64,000 bases of DNA from an uncultured Clostridia bacterium (GCA_934154805.1 CAKPGM010000006.1:1-64000), one strand, 5' to 3'; shown: positions 34,230 through 43,098, counted from the first letter of the stretch. Notes: a model not told the origin generated them from the sequence alone. Translations and numbers: made by a program.

Positions 34230-34251
34230 AAAATTCAAGGAGGTAGTAAGT

Positions 34252-34791
34252 ATGTCTAAACAGAAAAAAGAAAGAACACTAAACATTATGGAGTACTTCA
34301 ACTGGACTATGGCACAAAACTTTACAGGACCTCAGGAACATCATAGGTATGTATCCCAAGAGGAGCAGGATTTTTTGCAATATGTCGTGTATCCAATGTT
34401 TTACAGAAACCGTGAACAATTCAAATCCCTTTTTCCGTTTCCTCTTGTGCTGGAAGATTACAGCTCAAGATATCCTAAATATGTGATAGATAACAAATAT
34501 TTTACCATCATCTTTTTCACGCATAATAATTATGATGAAGAAATGTGTTGGGAAGTGTCTGTTCACATTAAGGATCACAATTTCTGTGATGAACGTGTTA
34601 AAGAGTTTAAGTCGTGGTATGCTAAATATTATACCCGACTCTTTGCTGAAATGGCAGAAATGCCCAAATGTTTCCGGTATCCCAAATTAAATCTTTATGA
34701 AAATAAAGTACAGGACTTTTGCATTGAGTTTTGGAACAATGGAAGAAACTTCATGTTGTTCAAGCTTCTGGATCTCTTTAGATTATACTAA
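34252..34791 (+). CDS. Orphan protein of unknown function, C/G-richer codons
   Basis: 179 residues, aromatic-rich, no signal peptide or membrane segment, no family recognised. It begins MSKQKKERTLNIMEYFNWT. Codons such as CTG, CCC, CGG and GTC are frequent, in contrast with the A-ending native genes. SD AAGGAGGT at 34237-34244. It carries its own promoter, a 5' hairpin and a strong terminator at 34804, so it is a self-contained unit and probably acquired by transfer. Confidence 0.65.
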   Translation: MSKQKKERTLNIMEYFNWTMAQNFTGPQEHHRYVSQEEQDFLQYVVYPMFYRNREQFKSLFPFPLVLEDYSSRYPKYVIDNKYFTIIFFTHNNYDEEMCWEVSVHIKDHNFCDERVKEFKSWYAKYYTRLFAEMAEMPKCFRYPKLNLYENKVQDFCIEFWNNGRNFMLFKLLDLFRLY

Positions 34792-34803
34792 TAATATTGC
34801 AAA

Positions 34804-34845
34804 AAATATCGAGGTAATTGAGGAATCAATTACCTCGGTATTTTT
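34804..34845 (+). terminator. Terminator of orphan gene
   Basis: About 16 bp of stem (AAATATCGAGGTAATTGA with TCAATTACCTCGGTATTT), 4-nt loop, T-run. Confidence 0.85.
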
Positions 34846-34949
34846 ATATATTATGGGGAAATAAAAAAATATTACGAATAAATTTACTTTAAAAGTAAAT
34901 AGAATAGATTGAAAAAAATATTAAATAATGATAACATATGATAGAATGA

Positions 34950-35075
34950 GAAAAAACAAATACTTTTGACATTTCAAATTTTGGAACATTTGTTAAATCA
35001 ACAATGTCATCAGCCCAAAGTGCAATGTCATCAAGCGCATCTAGTAACTCTGGTGGAGGAGGGGCTCTTGGTAAA
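34950..35075 (+). pseudogene. Possible remnant of a Gly/Ser-tailed membrane protein (DUF2207-like end)
   Basis: In one + frame the gap 34792-35131 encodes GTFVKSTMSSAQSAMSSSAS and then SNSGGGGALGK. Such Ser-rich, Gly-run tails end DUF2207-type membrane proteins. There is no start codon, SD or upstream domain, so at most a decayed 3' fragment. The rest of the gap holds the orphan-gene terminator and nothing else I can see. Confidence 0.3.
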
Positions 35076-35131
35076 ATAATACTAAATAAAGCGATTCCGT
35101 TGAATATAAAAGAAAATAAAGGAGAAAGAAT

Positions 35132-35602
35132 ATGGACAAACAATTATATGAATTTTTAATTGAAGCCAAAAAACAAACTTATGCAAATGCAAATGTAAAA
35201 AAGGCGGATTCATCAAGAAAAGGTTCTCACGATTATCATTATCAAAACGATACAATGGCATATCACGATACATATTTTGGTGGAACTAAATTTATGGGAG
35301 AAGAAGTTGTATATTTTAATGATGATACACCTATTTGGGGGATGAACTATTATGGTATTACAATAGATGAAACATTAAGCGAAGAAGCGATGGATAAAGC
35401 ATTACGCCCTGCATTAATGGCAGTTGGAGAAGATAATGATGTAATACCAGTAAGAGGTCCAAAAAATTATAAGAATGGTGAATATGAATATAGTTTTTCT
35501 GTAAAAGGAGATTTAAATTGCTTCGAGGGTATTGAAACAATCTATAAGGGAAAAACAAAAGTATATGAATTAAAATGTCATGGTGGAATAATTAAAAGAT
35601 AA
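35132..35602 (+). CDS. DUF5680 domain protein
   Basis: 156 residues, native codon use. Pattern LIEAKKQTYANANVKK, then YHDTYFGGTKFMGEEVVYF and PIWGMNYYG, which I recognise as DUF5680, a domain that also occurs fused to XRE-type helix-turn-helix regulators. Here there is no DNA-binding domain. The C-terminal ~50 residues (FSVKGDLNCFEGIETIYKGK) look like a second small beta domain. SD AAGGAGAAAG. Function unknown. Confidence 0.7.
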   Translation: MDKQLYEFLIEAKKQTYANANVKKADSSRKGSHDYHYQNDTMAYHDTYFGGTKFMGEEVVYFNDDTPIWGMNYYGITIDETLSEEAMDKALRPALMAVGEDNDVIPVRGPKNYKNGEYEYSFSVKGDLNCFEGIETIYKGKTKVYELKCHGGIIKR

Positions 35603-35603
35603 A

Positions 35604-35632
35604 TTGACGATTTTATGTAAATATGCTATAAT
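35604..35632 (+). promoter_or_regulatory. Promoter of second orphan cassette gene
   Basis: TTGACG (35604-35609), 17-nt spacer, TATAAT (35627-35632), starting directly at the previous stop. Confidence 0.75.
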
Positions 35633-35665
35633 TACTATACAATATTTTTTTGGAGGTTAAACATA

Positions 35666-36175
35666 ATGGTGAGAAAAGCAGAACTTGATGAGCTTATTTA
35701 TGATTTGCTACGGGGATCTCCATATGGGTTTGAAGCTTGCGAAGCAATTCAAGAAGGCGTATCCTATAAAAGGTCTATTCCAAAGTCTTTTTGGCTTGAT
35801 GAAAAAAAGGGATACTATGGAATTCTTGGTTTGAAACGGCAACTCAAAAAATCTGACATGAGAAAAATTCATAATGAAGTCGTTACAAGAATTATACGCG
35901 AAATCAATAAACCAACTAGAGAGGAAATGTATGCAGATAACTTTGCAAGACTTTTCCATGCACTTGCAATTTTAGGAGTCAATAAATGTGACCCACGTGT
36001 TCCAGCAATCAATAAAGACTATATGTATAATATAGCCTACGACTTGTGGGCACTGGATGATGGTAAGCCAAGTACTTATGAATTTATTTCTAATGTTGCA
36101 TGTTATTCTACTGAAGCTGCTAAAAGGAGTGATACTGACAACTTAATAACAGGAAGAAGACATACGTTCTCATAA
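35666..36175 (+). CDS. Orphan protein of unknown function, C/G-richer codons
   Basis: 169 residues beginning MVRKAELDELIYDLLRG. Soluble, mixed helical, no family recognised. Uses CGG, CTC, CCA and CGC codons that native genes avoid. SD TGGAGG. Own promoter at 35604 and terminator at 36193. Same cassette-like plan as the genes at 34252 and 37608. Confidence 0.65.
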   Translation: MVRKAELDELIYDLLRGSPYGFEACEAIQEGVSYKRSIPKSFWLDEKKGYYGILGLKRQLKKSDMRKIHNEVVTRIIREINKPTREEMYADNFARLFHALAILGVNKCDPRVPAINKDYMYNIAYDLWALDDGKPSTYEFISNVACYSTEAAKRSDTDNLITGRRHTFS

Positions 36176-36192
36176 TATGTTAATTCCTCTAC

Positions 36193-36237
36193 AAAAAGAG
36201 AAGATATAGAAATAATTTTCTAGACCTTCTCTTTTTT
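36193..36237 (+). terminator. Terminator of second orphan gene
   Basis: AAAAAGAGAAG pairs with CTTCTCTTTTT, with an inner TAGAAA/TTTCTA stem; T-run. It can also serve the minus-strand gene at 36248. Confidence 0.8.
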
Positions 36238-36247
36238 CATTTTGCAG

Positions 36248-36415
36248 TTATTTTACCATTGCCTGACAGGCATAAATATCTTTTCCATCGTTAAATATAT
36301 AGATACTTCCTTGAGGCTGCCAACCTTCATTACATAGCTTTTGCACATTCATCTCCAATCTTTCTACTGCGGCAGGTAGTATTATAGCCTTGTCAAGAAC
36401 AATTTTGTACTGCAT
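36248..36415 (-). CDS. DUF1737-like small protein
   Basis: 55 residues: starts MQYKIVLDKAIILPAA, then LEMNVQKLCNEGWQPQGSIY and ends ACQAMVK. The N-terminal MxYKIV, central EGWQPQG and final QAMVK are the DUF1737 pattern. AGGAGG lies 8 nt before ATG 36415. Codons are C/G-richer than native genes (CTT, GCC, CAG). Function unknown. Confidence 0.7.
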   Translation of the reverse strand: MQYKIVLDKAIILPAAVERLEMNVQKLCNEGWQPQGSIYIFNDGKDIYACQAMVK

Positions 36416-36503
36416 TTTTTCATCCTCCTAACAGTTGTTTTAAAGAATTTTATATTTGCTATTCTTATTATATTAAATTCTAATATTATAAACTTTTATA
36501 ACG

Positions 36504-36577
<74 letters not shown>

Positions 36578-36586
36578 ATATAAAAA

Positions 36587-36662
36587 TGGAGCTACCAACC
36601 AGAATTGAACTGGTGACCTCAGCCTTACCAAGGCTGCGCTCTACCTACTGAGCTATGGTAGC
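36587..36662 (-). tRNA. tRNA-Thr(GGT)
   Basis: 76 nt with encoded CCA. Acceptor GCTACCA/TGGTAGC, anticodon stem CAGCC/GGCTG, loop TTGGTAA giving GGT (reads ACC/ACT). T arm ACCAG-TTCAATT-CTGGT. Cloverleaf complete. Confidence 0.95.
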
Positions 36663-36733
36663 AAAATTAATATTTAGTACATAAATTATTTTAACACAAT
36701 TAAAAAACAATAGCAAGTATTTTTTATAATATA

Positions 36734-36757
36734 AAGTGTCAGCTTATGCTGACACTT
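36734..36757 (-). terminator. Terminator-like hairpin after sigH
   Basis: AAGTGTCAGC and GCTGACACTT form a perfect 10-bp stem with a TTAT loop, 3 bp beyond the sigH stop. The U-run is interrupted. Confidence 0.65.
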
Positions 36758-36760
36758 ATT

Positions 36761-37393
36761 TTAAGATATATTATTTAAATTTTTAACAGTTTTCTTTCTA
36801 ATACGTTGAATGGCATTATCAACAGATTTTACTGGAGCATCCAACTTTTCGGCAATTTTAACGTAAGATTCACCTTGAATATATCTGTTAAGAACCTTTT
36901 TTTCAAAGTCGCTAAGAGAGGTATCAATAACATTTTCTACATTAGAAATATATTCTTTTTTAGTGATAGTATCTAATGGATCTTCTATAATGTTTGCATC
37001 TAAAATTTCCATAACTTCAGTATCGTTATTGCCATCAGTATCTTCATAAGCTGGCATATTTAAAGATAGATAAGAATTAAGTGGAATATGTTTTTGTCTA
37101 TTAGAAGATTTTATGGCAGTTATTAATTGACGCTCAATACATAAGTTGGCAAAAGATTTAAAAGAATTTTGCTTATCACTTTTGTAATCCTTTATTGCCT
37201 TGTATAAGCCGATTAAACCTTCTTGAATTATATCCTCTTTTTCAGCACCAATAATAAAATATTTGTTAACTTTCGAATTAACCAAATCTTTATATTTGCA
37301 AATTAAAAATTCAAGGGCGTGTTTATCGTCAGCTCGTATTGAATCAAGTAATTCTTCATCAGACATATTATTGTAGTCCAAGTTGTAGTTCAT
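36761..37393 (-). CDS. sigH: RNA polymerase sigma factor SigH (sporulation onset)
   Basis: 210 residues. Region 2: LEFLICKYKDLVNSKVNKYF then GAEKEDIIQEGLIGLYKAIKDY, the sigma-H hallmark. Region 4: LSDFEKKVLNRYIQGESYVK and the helix-turn-helix LDAPVKSVDNAIQRIRKK. Sigma-H directs genes for entry into sporulation. The linker between regions (~115-145) is longer and more acidic than in B. subtilis. Monocistronic on the minus strand. SD AGGAGG. Confidence 0.9.
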   Translation of the reverse strand: MNYNLDYNNMSDEELLDSIRADDKHALEFLICKYKDLVNSKVNKYFIIGAEKEDIIQEGLIGLYKAIKDYKSDKQNSFKSFANLCIERQLITAIKSSNRQKHIPLNSYLSLNMPAYEDTDGNNDTEVMEILDANIIEDPLDTITKKEYISNVENVIDTSLSDFEKKVLNRYIQGESYVKIAEKLDAPVKSVDNAIQRIRKKTVKNLNNIS

Positions 37394-37511
37394 AAAAGTA
37401 AGTTCCTCCTAAAAATGCCTTTATTGATTTGTATTATATGCTACAAATCTTAGTAATGTCAATAGATTAGGGCTAAAATTCACAAATAAATTAGATATAA
37501 TATGACATAAC

Positions 37512-37540
37512 TTTACATAACTACCAAAATGTAGTATAAT
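37512..37540 (+). promoter_or_regulatory. Promoter of third orphan cassette gene
   Basis: TTTACA (37512-37517), 17-nt spacer, TATAAT (37535-37540). Confidence 0.7.
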
Positions 37541-37550
37541 ATAGATATAA

Positions 37551-37581
37551 CCAGCAAGATGCTGGAACCAGCGAGAGCTGG
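37551..37581 (+). promoter_or_regulatory. Tandem short hairpins at the 5' end of the transcript
   Basis: CCAGCAAGATGCTGG (37551-37565) and CCAGCGAGAGCTGG (37568-37581) follow one another with AA between. Both use the same CCAGC/GCTGG stem and lie right at the predicted transcription start, so they may protect the 5' end or bind a regulator. Confidence 0.6.
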
Positions 37582-37607
37582 AAATTATATAGTAGGAGAG
37601 ATAAAAA

Positions 37608-37976
37608 ATGCGAAGACGGAAAATGAACCCTATCACCAAAATATCACTTTTGGTAATTGGACTGCTTATTGGAGCAAATGTCAGCTGTATGCTTGGCTAT
37701 TTTGAATCTGGTATTCCGCAGTTCAGTCAATGGGTGGCCGGTTGGTTAATCCTGGTATTGATTCTGGAAATTGTTGACACATTTGTCACGCACACGATTA
37801 ATATTTTTGTATTAAGCGTGGTGTTTGGTTCCAGTCTGGGAAAGACCTTTCAACCTACCTGGGGAATCCTATTACTGTTCTCTACAATCTGCATTCTTAT
37901 TCTATTGCTTGTAGTTTATAGCAAAAGCAGGATGAAAAAGATTGTCGTTGAGAATAACAGCGAGGATCCCGAATAG
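37608..37976 (+). CDS. Orphan small membrane protein, C/G-richer codons
   Basis: 122 residues. Four membrane segments by hydrophobicity (~10-30, ~42-60, ~62-80, ~84-104), a basic N-terminus (MRRRKMNPITK) and a charged tail (SRMKKIVVENNSEDPE). No family recognised. ATG 37623 is an alternative start. Codons CTG, GTC, ACC and CGG are common, unlike native genes. Own promoter, tandem 5' hairpins and a perfect terminator make it a cassette. Confidence 0.65.
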   Translation: MRRRKMNPITKISLLVIGLLIGANVSCMLGYFESGIPQFSQWVAGWLILVLILEIVDTFVTHTINIFVLSVVFGSSLGKTFQPTWGILLLFSTICILILLLVVYSKSRMKKIVVENNSEDPE

Positions 37977-37985
37977 CACTTCTCC

Positions 37986-38020
37986 AAATTCCAGTAGTTA
38001 CAACTAACTACTGGAATTTT
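37986..38020 (+). terminator. Terminator of third orphan gene
   Basis: AAATTCCAGTAGTTA and TAACTACTGGAATTT form a perfect 15-bp stem with a CAAC loop; T-run. Confidence 0.85.
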
Positions 38021-38075
38021 CTTTGTATATAAAAAATATGAGAATGTAAAAAAATACATTCGCAAACATTCAATT

Positions 38076-38150
38076 TGGTTGGGATGGTGTGATTCGAACA
38101 CACGCATATCGGAGTCAGAGTCCGAGGCCTTACCGCTTGGCGACATCCCA
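38076..38150 (-). tRNA. tRNA-Gln(CTG)
   Basis: 75 nt with encoded CCA. Acceptor TGGGATG/CATCCCA, anticodon stem TCGGA/TCCGA, loop CTCTGAC giving CTG (reads CAG). T arm GTGTG-TTCGAAT-CACAC. A CTG-anticodon isoacceptor implies another tRNA-Gln(TTG) elsewhere. Confidence 0.93.
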
Positions 38151-38261
38151 ATATTTAATACAACATATATAATAACACAAATAAAAATAAAAATCCAGTC
38201 TTTAAAAAAATTTTTATATATGATATTATATATAAATAAAATCAACAGGAGAATTATAAGG

Positions 38262-40148
38262 ATGTATGACATATTAGATCAAATTGACTACACAAAAGAT
38301 TTGAAAAAGTTAAATATAAAAGAAAAAGAAGAATTAGCTCAAGAAATTAGAGATTTTATAATAGAAAATGTTTCGAAAACAGGAGGTCATCTGGCATCAA
38401 GTCTAGGAGTAGTAGAATTAACTATTGCTTTGCACGATATTTTTGATACACCAAATGATAAAATAGTTTGGGATGTGGGACATCAAGTGTATGCTCACAA
38501 AATATTAACTGGTAGAAAAGAAATGTTTTCAACATTAAGACAATTGAATGGAATTGCTGGATTTCCAAAGACGGCAGAATCTGAATATGACTGCTTTAAT
38601 ACTGGACATAGTAGCACATCAATTTCAGCAGCGCTTGGAATGGCAAGAGCAAGAGATATAAAAAATGAAAACTATAAAGTTATTGCAGTAATAGGAGATG
38701 GAGCTCTAACTGGAGGAATGGCGTTAGAAGCTCTAAACGATGCAGGAGTAAGTAATACAAATATTATAGTAATATTAAATGATAATGAGATGAGTATAGA
38801 AAAAAATACTGGTGGTTTAGCTATGGCTTTATCAAAAATGAGAACAAAAAAATTCTATACAAACTCTAATAGAAGAATAAAAAATGCTGTAGGCAAAATT
38901 CCTAGAGTAGGAAATTCAATTATAAAATTTGTAAGAAGAGTGAAATATAGCATAAAACAATTAGTCTTGCCAAATATGATGTTTGAGGATTTAGGATTTA
39001 AATACCTTGGACCTGTTGACGGAAACGACATAGAAAAATTGGAAGCAATGTTATCTAGAGCAAAGGATTTAACAGGGCCAATACTAATACATTGCAAGAC
39101 TATTAAAGGAAAAGGATATAAATATGCTGAGGAGAACCCAGACAAATATCATAGCACTTCAAGTTTTGATATAGAAACTGGAAAACCATTAAAATCAAAG
39201 AAAGCAGATTATTCTAAAGTATTTGGGGAAAAGCTAGTAAGACTTGCAAAAGATAATAAGAACATAGTAGCGATAACAGCTGCAATGACAGCTGGAACAG
39301 GACTTACTAAGTTCAAAGAGAAATATCCAGAAAGATTTTTTGATGTGGAAATAGCAGAACAACACGCATTAACAATGGCGGCAGGAATGGCAATGGAAGG
39401 AATAACACCAGTAGTGGCAATATATTCATCTTTCTTACAGAGAGCGTATGACCAAATAATTCACGACATTTGTATGCAAAATCTGCACGTTGTTATATGT
39501 GTGGATAGAGCGGGAGCAGTAGGCTCTGATGGCGAAACACACCACGGAATGTTAGATATGGCATTTTTAAAGCTTATTCCAAACATAACAATAATGGCAC
39601 CAAAAGACTTTAGCGAACTAGAAGATATGTTAGAAATAGCTGTAAACAAAATGACAACTCCTGTTGCAATAAGATATCCAAGAGGCGGGCAGTCAGATAT
39701 TGAATTTGAAAAAGAAGAGAATCAAATTCAAAAAATAGAAGAGAGAAATTGTGAAATAATAAAACAAGGAAAAGACTTAACTATTCTTGCAATAGGAAAA
39801 ATGGTTTCTAAAGCAGTAAAAGTTTCAGATGAACTTGAAAAGAAGAAAATAGATGCAGAGGTTATTAATGTTAGATTTTTAAAACCATTAGACAAACAAA
39901 ACATATTAAAATCAATACAAAAAAACAAAAATGTTTATACTCTGGAGGATGGAAGTATAAATGGAGGACTATATACAAGTATAGCGGAACTTACTGCAAA
40001 TATTAAAGATGTGAAATTGCAAGGTTTTGCATATAATGATGAATTTGTACAACACGGAACAGTTGAGGAACTTGAAGAAATAAACCATTTAAGTGTAGAA
40101 AGTATTTCAGAGAAAATTGTAAAGGAAATTAAGAATGCAAAAAAATGA
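38262..40148 (+). CDS. dxs: 1-deoxy-D-xylulose-5-phosphate synthase
   Basis: 628 residues from ATG 38262 (AGGAGAATTATAAGG upstream; the frame before it crosses the tRNA and is not coding). Thiamine diphosphate site GDGALTGGMALEALNDAG, N-terminal KTGGHLASSLGVVELTIALH, and the transketolase pyrimidine domain (EIAEQHALTMAAGMA, HHGMLDMA). First step of the MEP isoprenoid pathway, which feeds UppS. dxr and ispG are not in the window. Overlaps ylmH by 14 bp. Confidence 0.95.
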   Translation: MYDILDQIDYTKDLKKLNIKEKEELAQEIRDFIIENVSKTGGHLASSLGVVELTIALHDIFDTPNDKIVWDVGHQVYAHKILTGRKEMFSTLRQLNGIAGFPKTAESEYDCFNTGHSSTSISAALGMARARDIKNENYKVIAVIGDGALTGGMALEALNDAGVSNTNIIVILNDNEMSIEKNTGGLAMALSKMRTKKFYTNSNRRIKNAVGKIPRVGNSIIKFVRRVKYSIKQLVLPNMMFEDLGFKYLGPVDGNDIEKLEAMLSRAKDLTGPILIHCKTIKGKGYKYAEENPDKYHSTSSFDIETGKPLKSKKADYSKVFGEKLVRLAKDNKNIVAITAAMTAGTGLTKFKEKYPERFFDVEIAEQHALTMAAGMAMEGITPVVAIYSSFLQRAYDQIIHDICMQNLHVVICVDRAGAVGSDGETHHGMLDMAFLKLIPNITIMAPKDFSELEDMLEIAVNKMTTPVAIRYPRGGQSDIEFEKEENQIQKIEERNCEIIKQGKDLTILAIGKMVSKAVKVSDELEKKKIDAEVINVRFLKPLDKQNILKSIQKNKNVYTLEDGSINGGLYTSIAELTANIKDVKLQGFAYNDEFVQHGTVEELEEINHLSVESISEKIVKEIKNAKK

Positions 40149-40944
40149 TATTATTAACAAATATACTGATGAAGAAGATAAATTATTAGTAGCAAAGATA
40201 TTAGACAAAATAAAACTGGCAAAAACAAGAAATCAAATTGTATATACTGATTTTTTAAATATGCATCAGAAAGTGATAAGTCAAGAAATCTTAAAAATGC
40301 AAAAAGAAGAAAACTATATATTTTTTGTACCGTGCGAAGAGGCAGAAAAACCAGTACTTATTATATATCCAGATAAATATTCGGAATTAATCACAGAAAA
40401 CAAATACAACTATTCGAACATAGCAGAAGTTGTGAGAATTAAACTTCCGAAAGAAAATAAGGAAAAATATGTACATAAAGATTATTTAAGTGGTATAATA
40501 AAACTGGGAATTAAAAGAGAAAAAGTTGGAGATATTTTTGTCTTTGAAGATGGTGCAGATATAGTTGTAAGCAAAGAAATTAGCAAGTATCTACTAGAAA
40601 GTCTAAACCAATTAACAAGATTTAGCAAGGCAATAATAGAAAAGATTGATATATCAGAAATTAGAAAACCAGACATAAAAAAAGAAATTATGGATATTAG
40701 AGTATCATCGCTTCGATTAGACAATATTGTTGCCGAATTAGCTCATTGTTCAAGGACAAGAGCAAATGAAATAATATTAGAACAAAGAGTTTTTGTGAAC
40801 TACATAAATGAAGAAAATAATTCGAAATTAGTTAAAGAAAATGACGTAGTAGTAATTAGAGGAAAAGGAAAATTCAATATTTTGAGAATAGATGGTCAAA
40901 CTAAAAAAGGAAAAATAATATTAGTGGTAGAACACTATATATAA
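40135..40944 (+). CDS. ylmH: YlmH-family S4-domain RNA-binding protein
   Basis: 269 residues. N-terminal alpha/beta domain (FFVPCEEAEKPVLIIYPD), then the C-terminal S4 RNA-binding domain (SLRLDNIVAELAHCSRTRAN, then ERVFVNY-like strand and NDVVVIRGKGKF). YlmH is usually in the cell-division cluster and has been linked to rescue of stalled 50S subunits. Here it overlaps the dxs end. ATG 40135 is the first possible start. Confidence 0.85.
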   Translation: MQKNDIINKYTDEEDKLLVAKILDKIKLAKTRNQIVYTDFLNMHQKVISQEILKMQKEENYIFFVPCEEAEKPVLIIYPDKYSELITENKYNYSNIAEVVRIKLPKENKEKYVHKDYLSGIIKLGIKREKVGDIFVFEDGADIVVSKEISKYLLESLNQLTRFSKAIIEKIDISEIRKPDIKKEIMDIRVSSLRLDNIVAELAHCSRTRANEIILEQRVFVNYINEENNSKLVKENDVVVIRGKGKFNILRIDGQTKKGKIILVVEHYI

Positions 40945-40956
40945 AAGGGGAAAACT

Positions 40957-42126
40957 ATGGATAAAAATGAGTTTTGGAATGAAAAGGATAACGAACGATA
41001 TCAGAAAATGAAAGCGGAAATCGATTTTGATAACTTGAATTTCAAAGGAGTCAAAAAGTTTGCAAAAGTTACACATAAGATAACTAAAGTGTTTGCAGTA
41101 ATAGCATCTATTATAGGAATTATGACAATAGCATTAGTGTTTTTGTATATGATAAATCAATGGAAGAACTTAGGTAGTCGAGTAAATCCAGATGTAATAG
41201 AAAATTTAGAGGACACATATCTAGAAAAATTCAAAGTAATATCACAAGAAATAAATGAAAAAGAAGAAATATATACAATGTCGCCAAAAAGCAATAAGAA
41301 AATAGTTTTTACCGCATATAAGAATAATGCAGATACTAGAAACGACTATGAAGCTCAAAGCAAGAAATACTTTATAGAAAATACTCTTCCAAAGGAATTA
41401 AGAAACAAGCTAAGAATACAAGAAAAATATGACAATATGGTATCAGGAAAAGAAACAAAAGCCACTTTCTTAACTTATAATGTGTTTATGGAACTAAATG
41501 GTTTTGATGAAATAGAAGAAGCTGCAAAAGCAATGCGTGAGATATCTAGACTTGCATTAAAAGACAATAAAAGAGTAAGTATGTATACATTTCCAGGAAG
41601 TTTTATAAAAATAGGAGAATATAGAAGCAACACAGTATATATAGATACAGAGAAAAGTGAAGAAGAAGCAATAAAAGAGGAAAAATATAATTATATCAAA
41701 TGGCTTAAAACTAGCAACCTAAGTACAGCAGGAATTCCACAAGAAGAATTAGATAAATACCGCCCAGAGTATTTAGAAGTAATTGTAAATGGAAAAAGTG
41801 CAAAAGAATTTTGGACAGGAAATAAACAGGCACAAAACGTTGGAAATTTTATATTTAGTGCTACATATAATGTAGCTATAGAAGAATATGAATATAATTT
41901 AAGATATTTAATCGGCGAACTAGGCATTACTGATAAAAAAATAGCGCTAGATGGCGCGATAGAATCAATAAATTATAAAGGCAAAACCTATGAACTACAA
42001 TACATAACTAATACTGTAGAAAAAGGAAAATTGCCATATACTTGTAGAATGTCTTATTTAGAACAATACTTTGGAGCAAAGATAACATACGACTATGAAA
42101 ATCTAAAAATTTATATAGAAATGTAA
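40957..42126 (+). CDS. Membrane-anchored protein of unknown function
   Basis: 389 residues. Cytoplasmic N-terminus (~1-45), one membrane helix (VFAVIASIIGIMTIALVFLY), then a large extracytoplasmic part. The last ~80 residues, ending YLEQYFGAKITYDYENLKIY, resemble the copper-amine-oxidase-N-type repeat seen in many clostridial envelope proteins; the rest is unrecognised. SD AAAAGGGG. It follows ylmH by 12 bp, so likely in the dxs-ylmH transcript, and ends at a clear terminator. Confidence 0.65.
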   Translation: MDKNEFWNEKDNERYQKMKAEIDFDNLNFKGVKKFAKVTHKITKVFAVIASIIGIMTIALVFLYMINQWKNLGSRVNPDVIENLEDTYLEKFKVISQEINEKEEIYTMSPKSNKKIVFTAYKNNADTRNDYEAQSKKYFIENTLPKELRNKLRIQEKYDNMVSGKETKATFLTYNVFMELNGFDEIEEAAKAMREISRLALKDNKRVSMYTFPGSFIKIGEYRSNTVYIDTEKSEEEAIKEEKYNYIKWLKTSNLSTAGIPQEELDKYRPEYLEVIVNGKSAKEFWTGNKQAQNVGNFIFSATYNVAIEEYEYNLRYLIGELGITDKKIALDGAIESINYKGKTYELQYITNTVEKGKLPYTCRMSYLEQYFGAKITYDYENLKIYIEM

Positions 42127-42142
42127 AGGCTAGAACTATATG

Positions 42143-42175
42143 TTAGTAGTACAAATTACTGTACTACTAATTTTT
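42143..42175 (+). terminator. Terminator after dxs-ylmH operon
   Basis: TTAGTAGTACA and TGTACTACTAA form an 11-bp perfect stem, 6-nt loop, T-run. Confidence 0.85.
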
Positions 42176-42243
42176 AATGTTTACTATAAGCATCAGAATT
42201 TATTAAACTACCAATAAAATATTGGCAAAATTTTCTAAAAAGC

Positions 42244-42272
42244 TTGTAAATGAACCAATAGAATAGTATAAT
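42244..42272 (+). promoter_or_regulatory. Promoter of MacB-like transporter
   Basis: TTGTAA (42244-42249), 17-nt spacer, TATAAT (42267-42272). Confidence 0.65.
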
Positions 42273-42312
42273 AAACACAATATTTAATTACTAGTAGGGA
42301 AGGAAGATGTAA

Positions 42313-43014
42313 ATGGCTTACATAGAATTTAAAAATGTAGTTAAAGAATATATAGTTGGAGAAAATAGTATAAAAGCGTTAGATAAAGCAAGTTTTAAGA
42401 TAGAAAAAGGAGAACTTGTTGTAATAGTAGGACCAAGTGGTGCTGGAAAAACAACTGCTCTAAATGTATTGGGAGGAATGGACAATGTAACTTCTGGAGA
42501 AGTTATAATAGATGGACAAAGAGTAGACAAGTACTCAGAAAAAGAATTAACTCATTATAGAAGAGAAGACATTGGATTTGTATTCCAATTCTACAATCTA
42601 GTACAAAACTTAACAGCATTAGAAAATGTAGAACTAGCAACTCAAATATGCAAGAACCCATTAGATCCAAAGAAAACAATAGAAAAAGTTGGACTAAAGA
42701 ATAGAAAAGATAATTTTCCATCACAATTATCAGGAGGAGAACAACAAAGAGTGGCAATAGCTAGAGCAATAGCAAAAAATCCTAAGATATTGTTATGCGA
42801 TGAACCAACAGGAGCGTTGGATTATAACACAGGAAAGCAAATATTAAAATTGTTACAAGATACTTGCAGAAAAGAAAAAATGACTGTAATAATAATAACA
42901 CACAATAGTGCTATAGCACCTATGGCTGACAAAGTTATTCGTTTTAAAAACGGAAAAGCAGAAGACATAGTTATAAATGAGAAACCACAATCAATAGATG
43001 AAATTGAATGGTAA
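42313..43014 (+). CDS. ABC transporter ATP-binding protein (MacB/LolD-like)
   Basis: 233 residues. Walker A GPSGAGKTT (~36-44), Q-loop FQFYNLVQNLTALEN, signature LSGGEQQRVAIARAI, Walker B ILLCDEPTGALD and switch His (ITHNS). This is the type that works with FtsX-domain permeases in peptide export, lipoprotein handling or mechanotransmission. Its partner begins 84 bp downstream, past a hairpin. Confidence 0.92.
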   Translation: MAYIEFKNVVKEYIVGENSIKALDKASFKIEKGELVVIVGPSGAGKTTALNVLGGMDNVTSGEVIIDGQRVDKYSEKELTHYRREDIGFVFQFYNLVQNLTALENVELATQICKNPLDPKKTIEKVGLKNRKDNFPSQLSGGEQQRVAIARAIAKNPKILLCDEPTGALDYNTGKQILKLLQDTCRKEKMTVIIITHNSAIAPMADKVIRFKNGKAEDIVINEKPQSIDEIEW

Positions 43015-43019
43015 TGAAC

Positions 43020-43066
43020 AAAGGAAATATAAAAGATCATAGAAAGATTATTTATATTTCCTTTTT
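43020..43066 (+). terminator. Attenuator-like hairpin between ATPase and permease genes
   Basis: AAAGGAAATATAAA (43020-43033) pairs with TTTATATTTCCTTT (43051-43064), ending in a T-run, inside what should be one operon. It could reduce permease expression relative to the ATPase. Confidence 0.6.
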
Positions 43067-43098
43067 GTGTGCAAAAATATTAAGTAAGGAAAAGTAAA

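Noticed and set aside
34889..35143. Minus-strand reading frame with a Pro-rich stretch
   Set aside because: Reverse reading of a Ser/Gly-rich + strand frame; no SD, and it overlaps the start of the DUF5680 gene.
42143..42312. Small RNA gene between the dxs operon and the MacB-like operon
   Set aside because: The hairpin is explained as a terminator and the rest as the next promoter.
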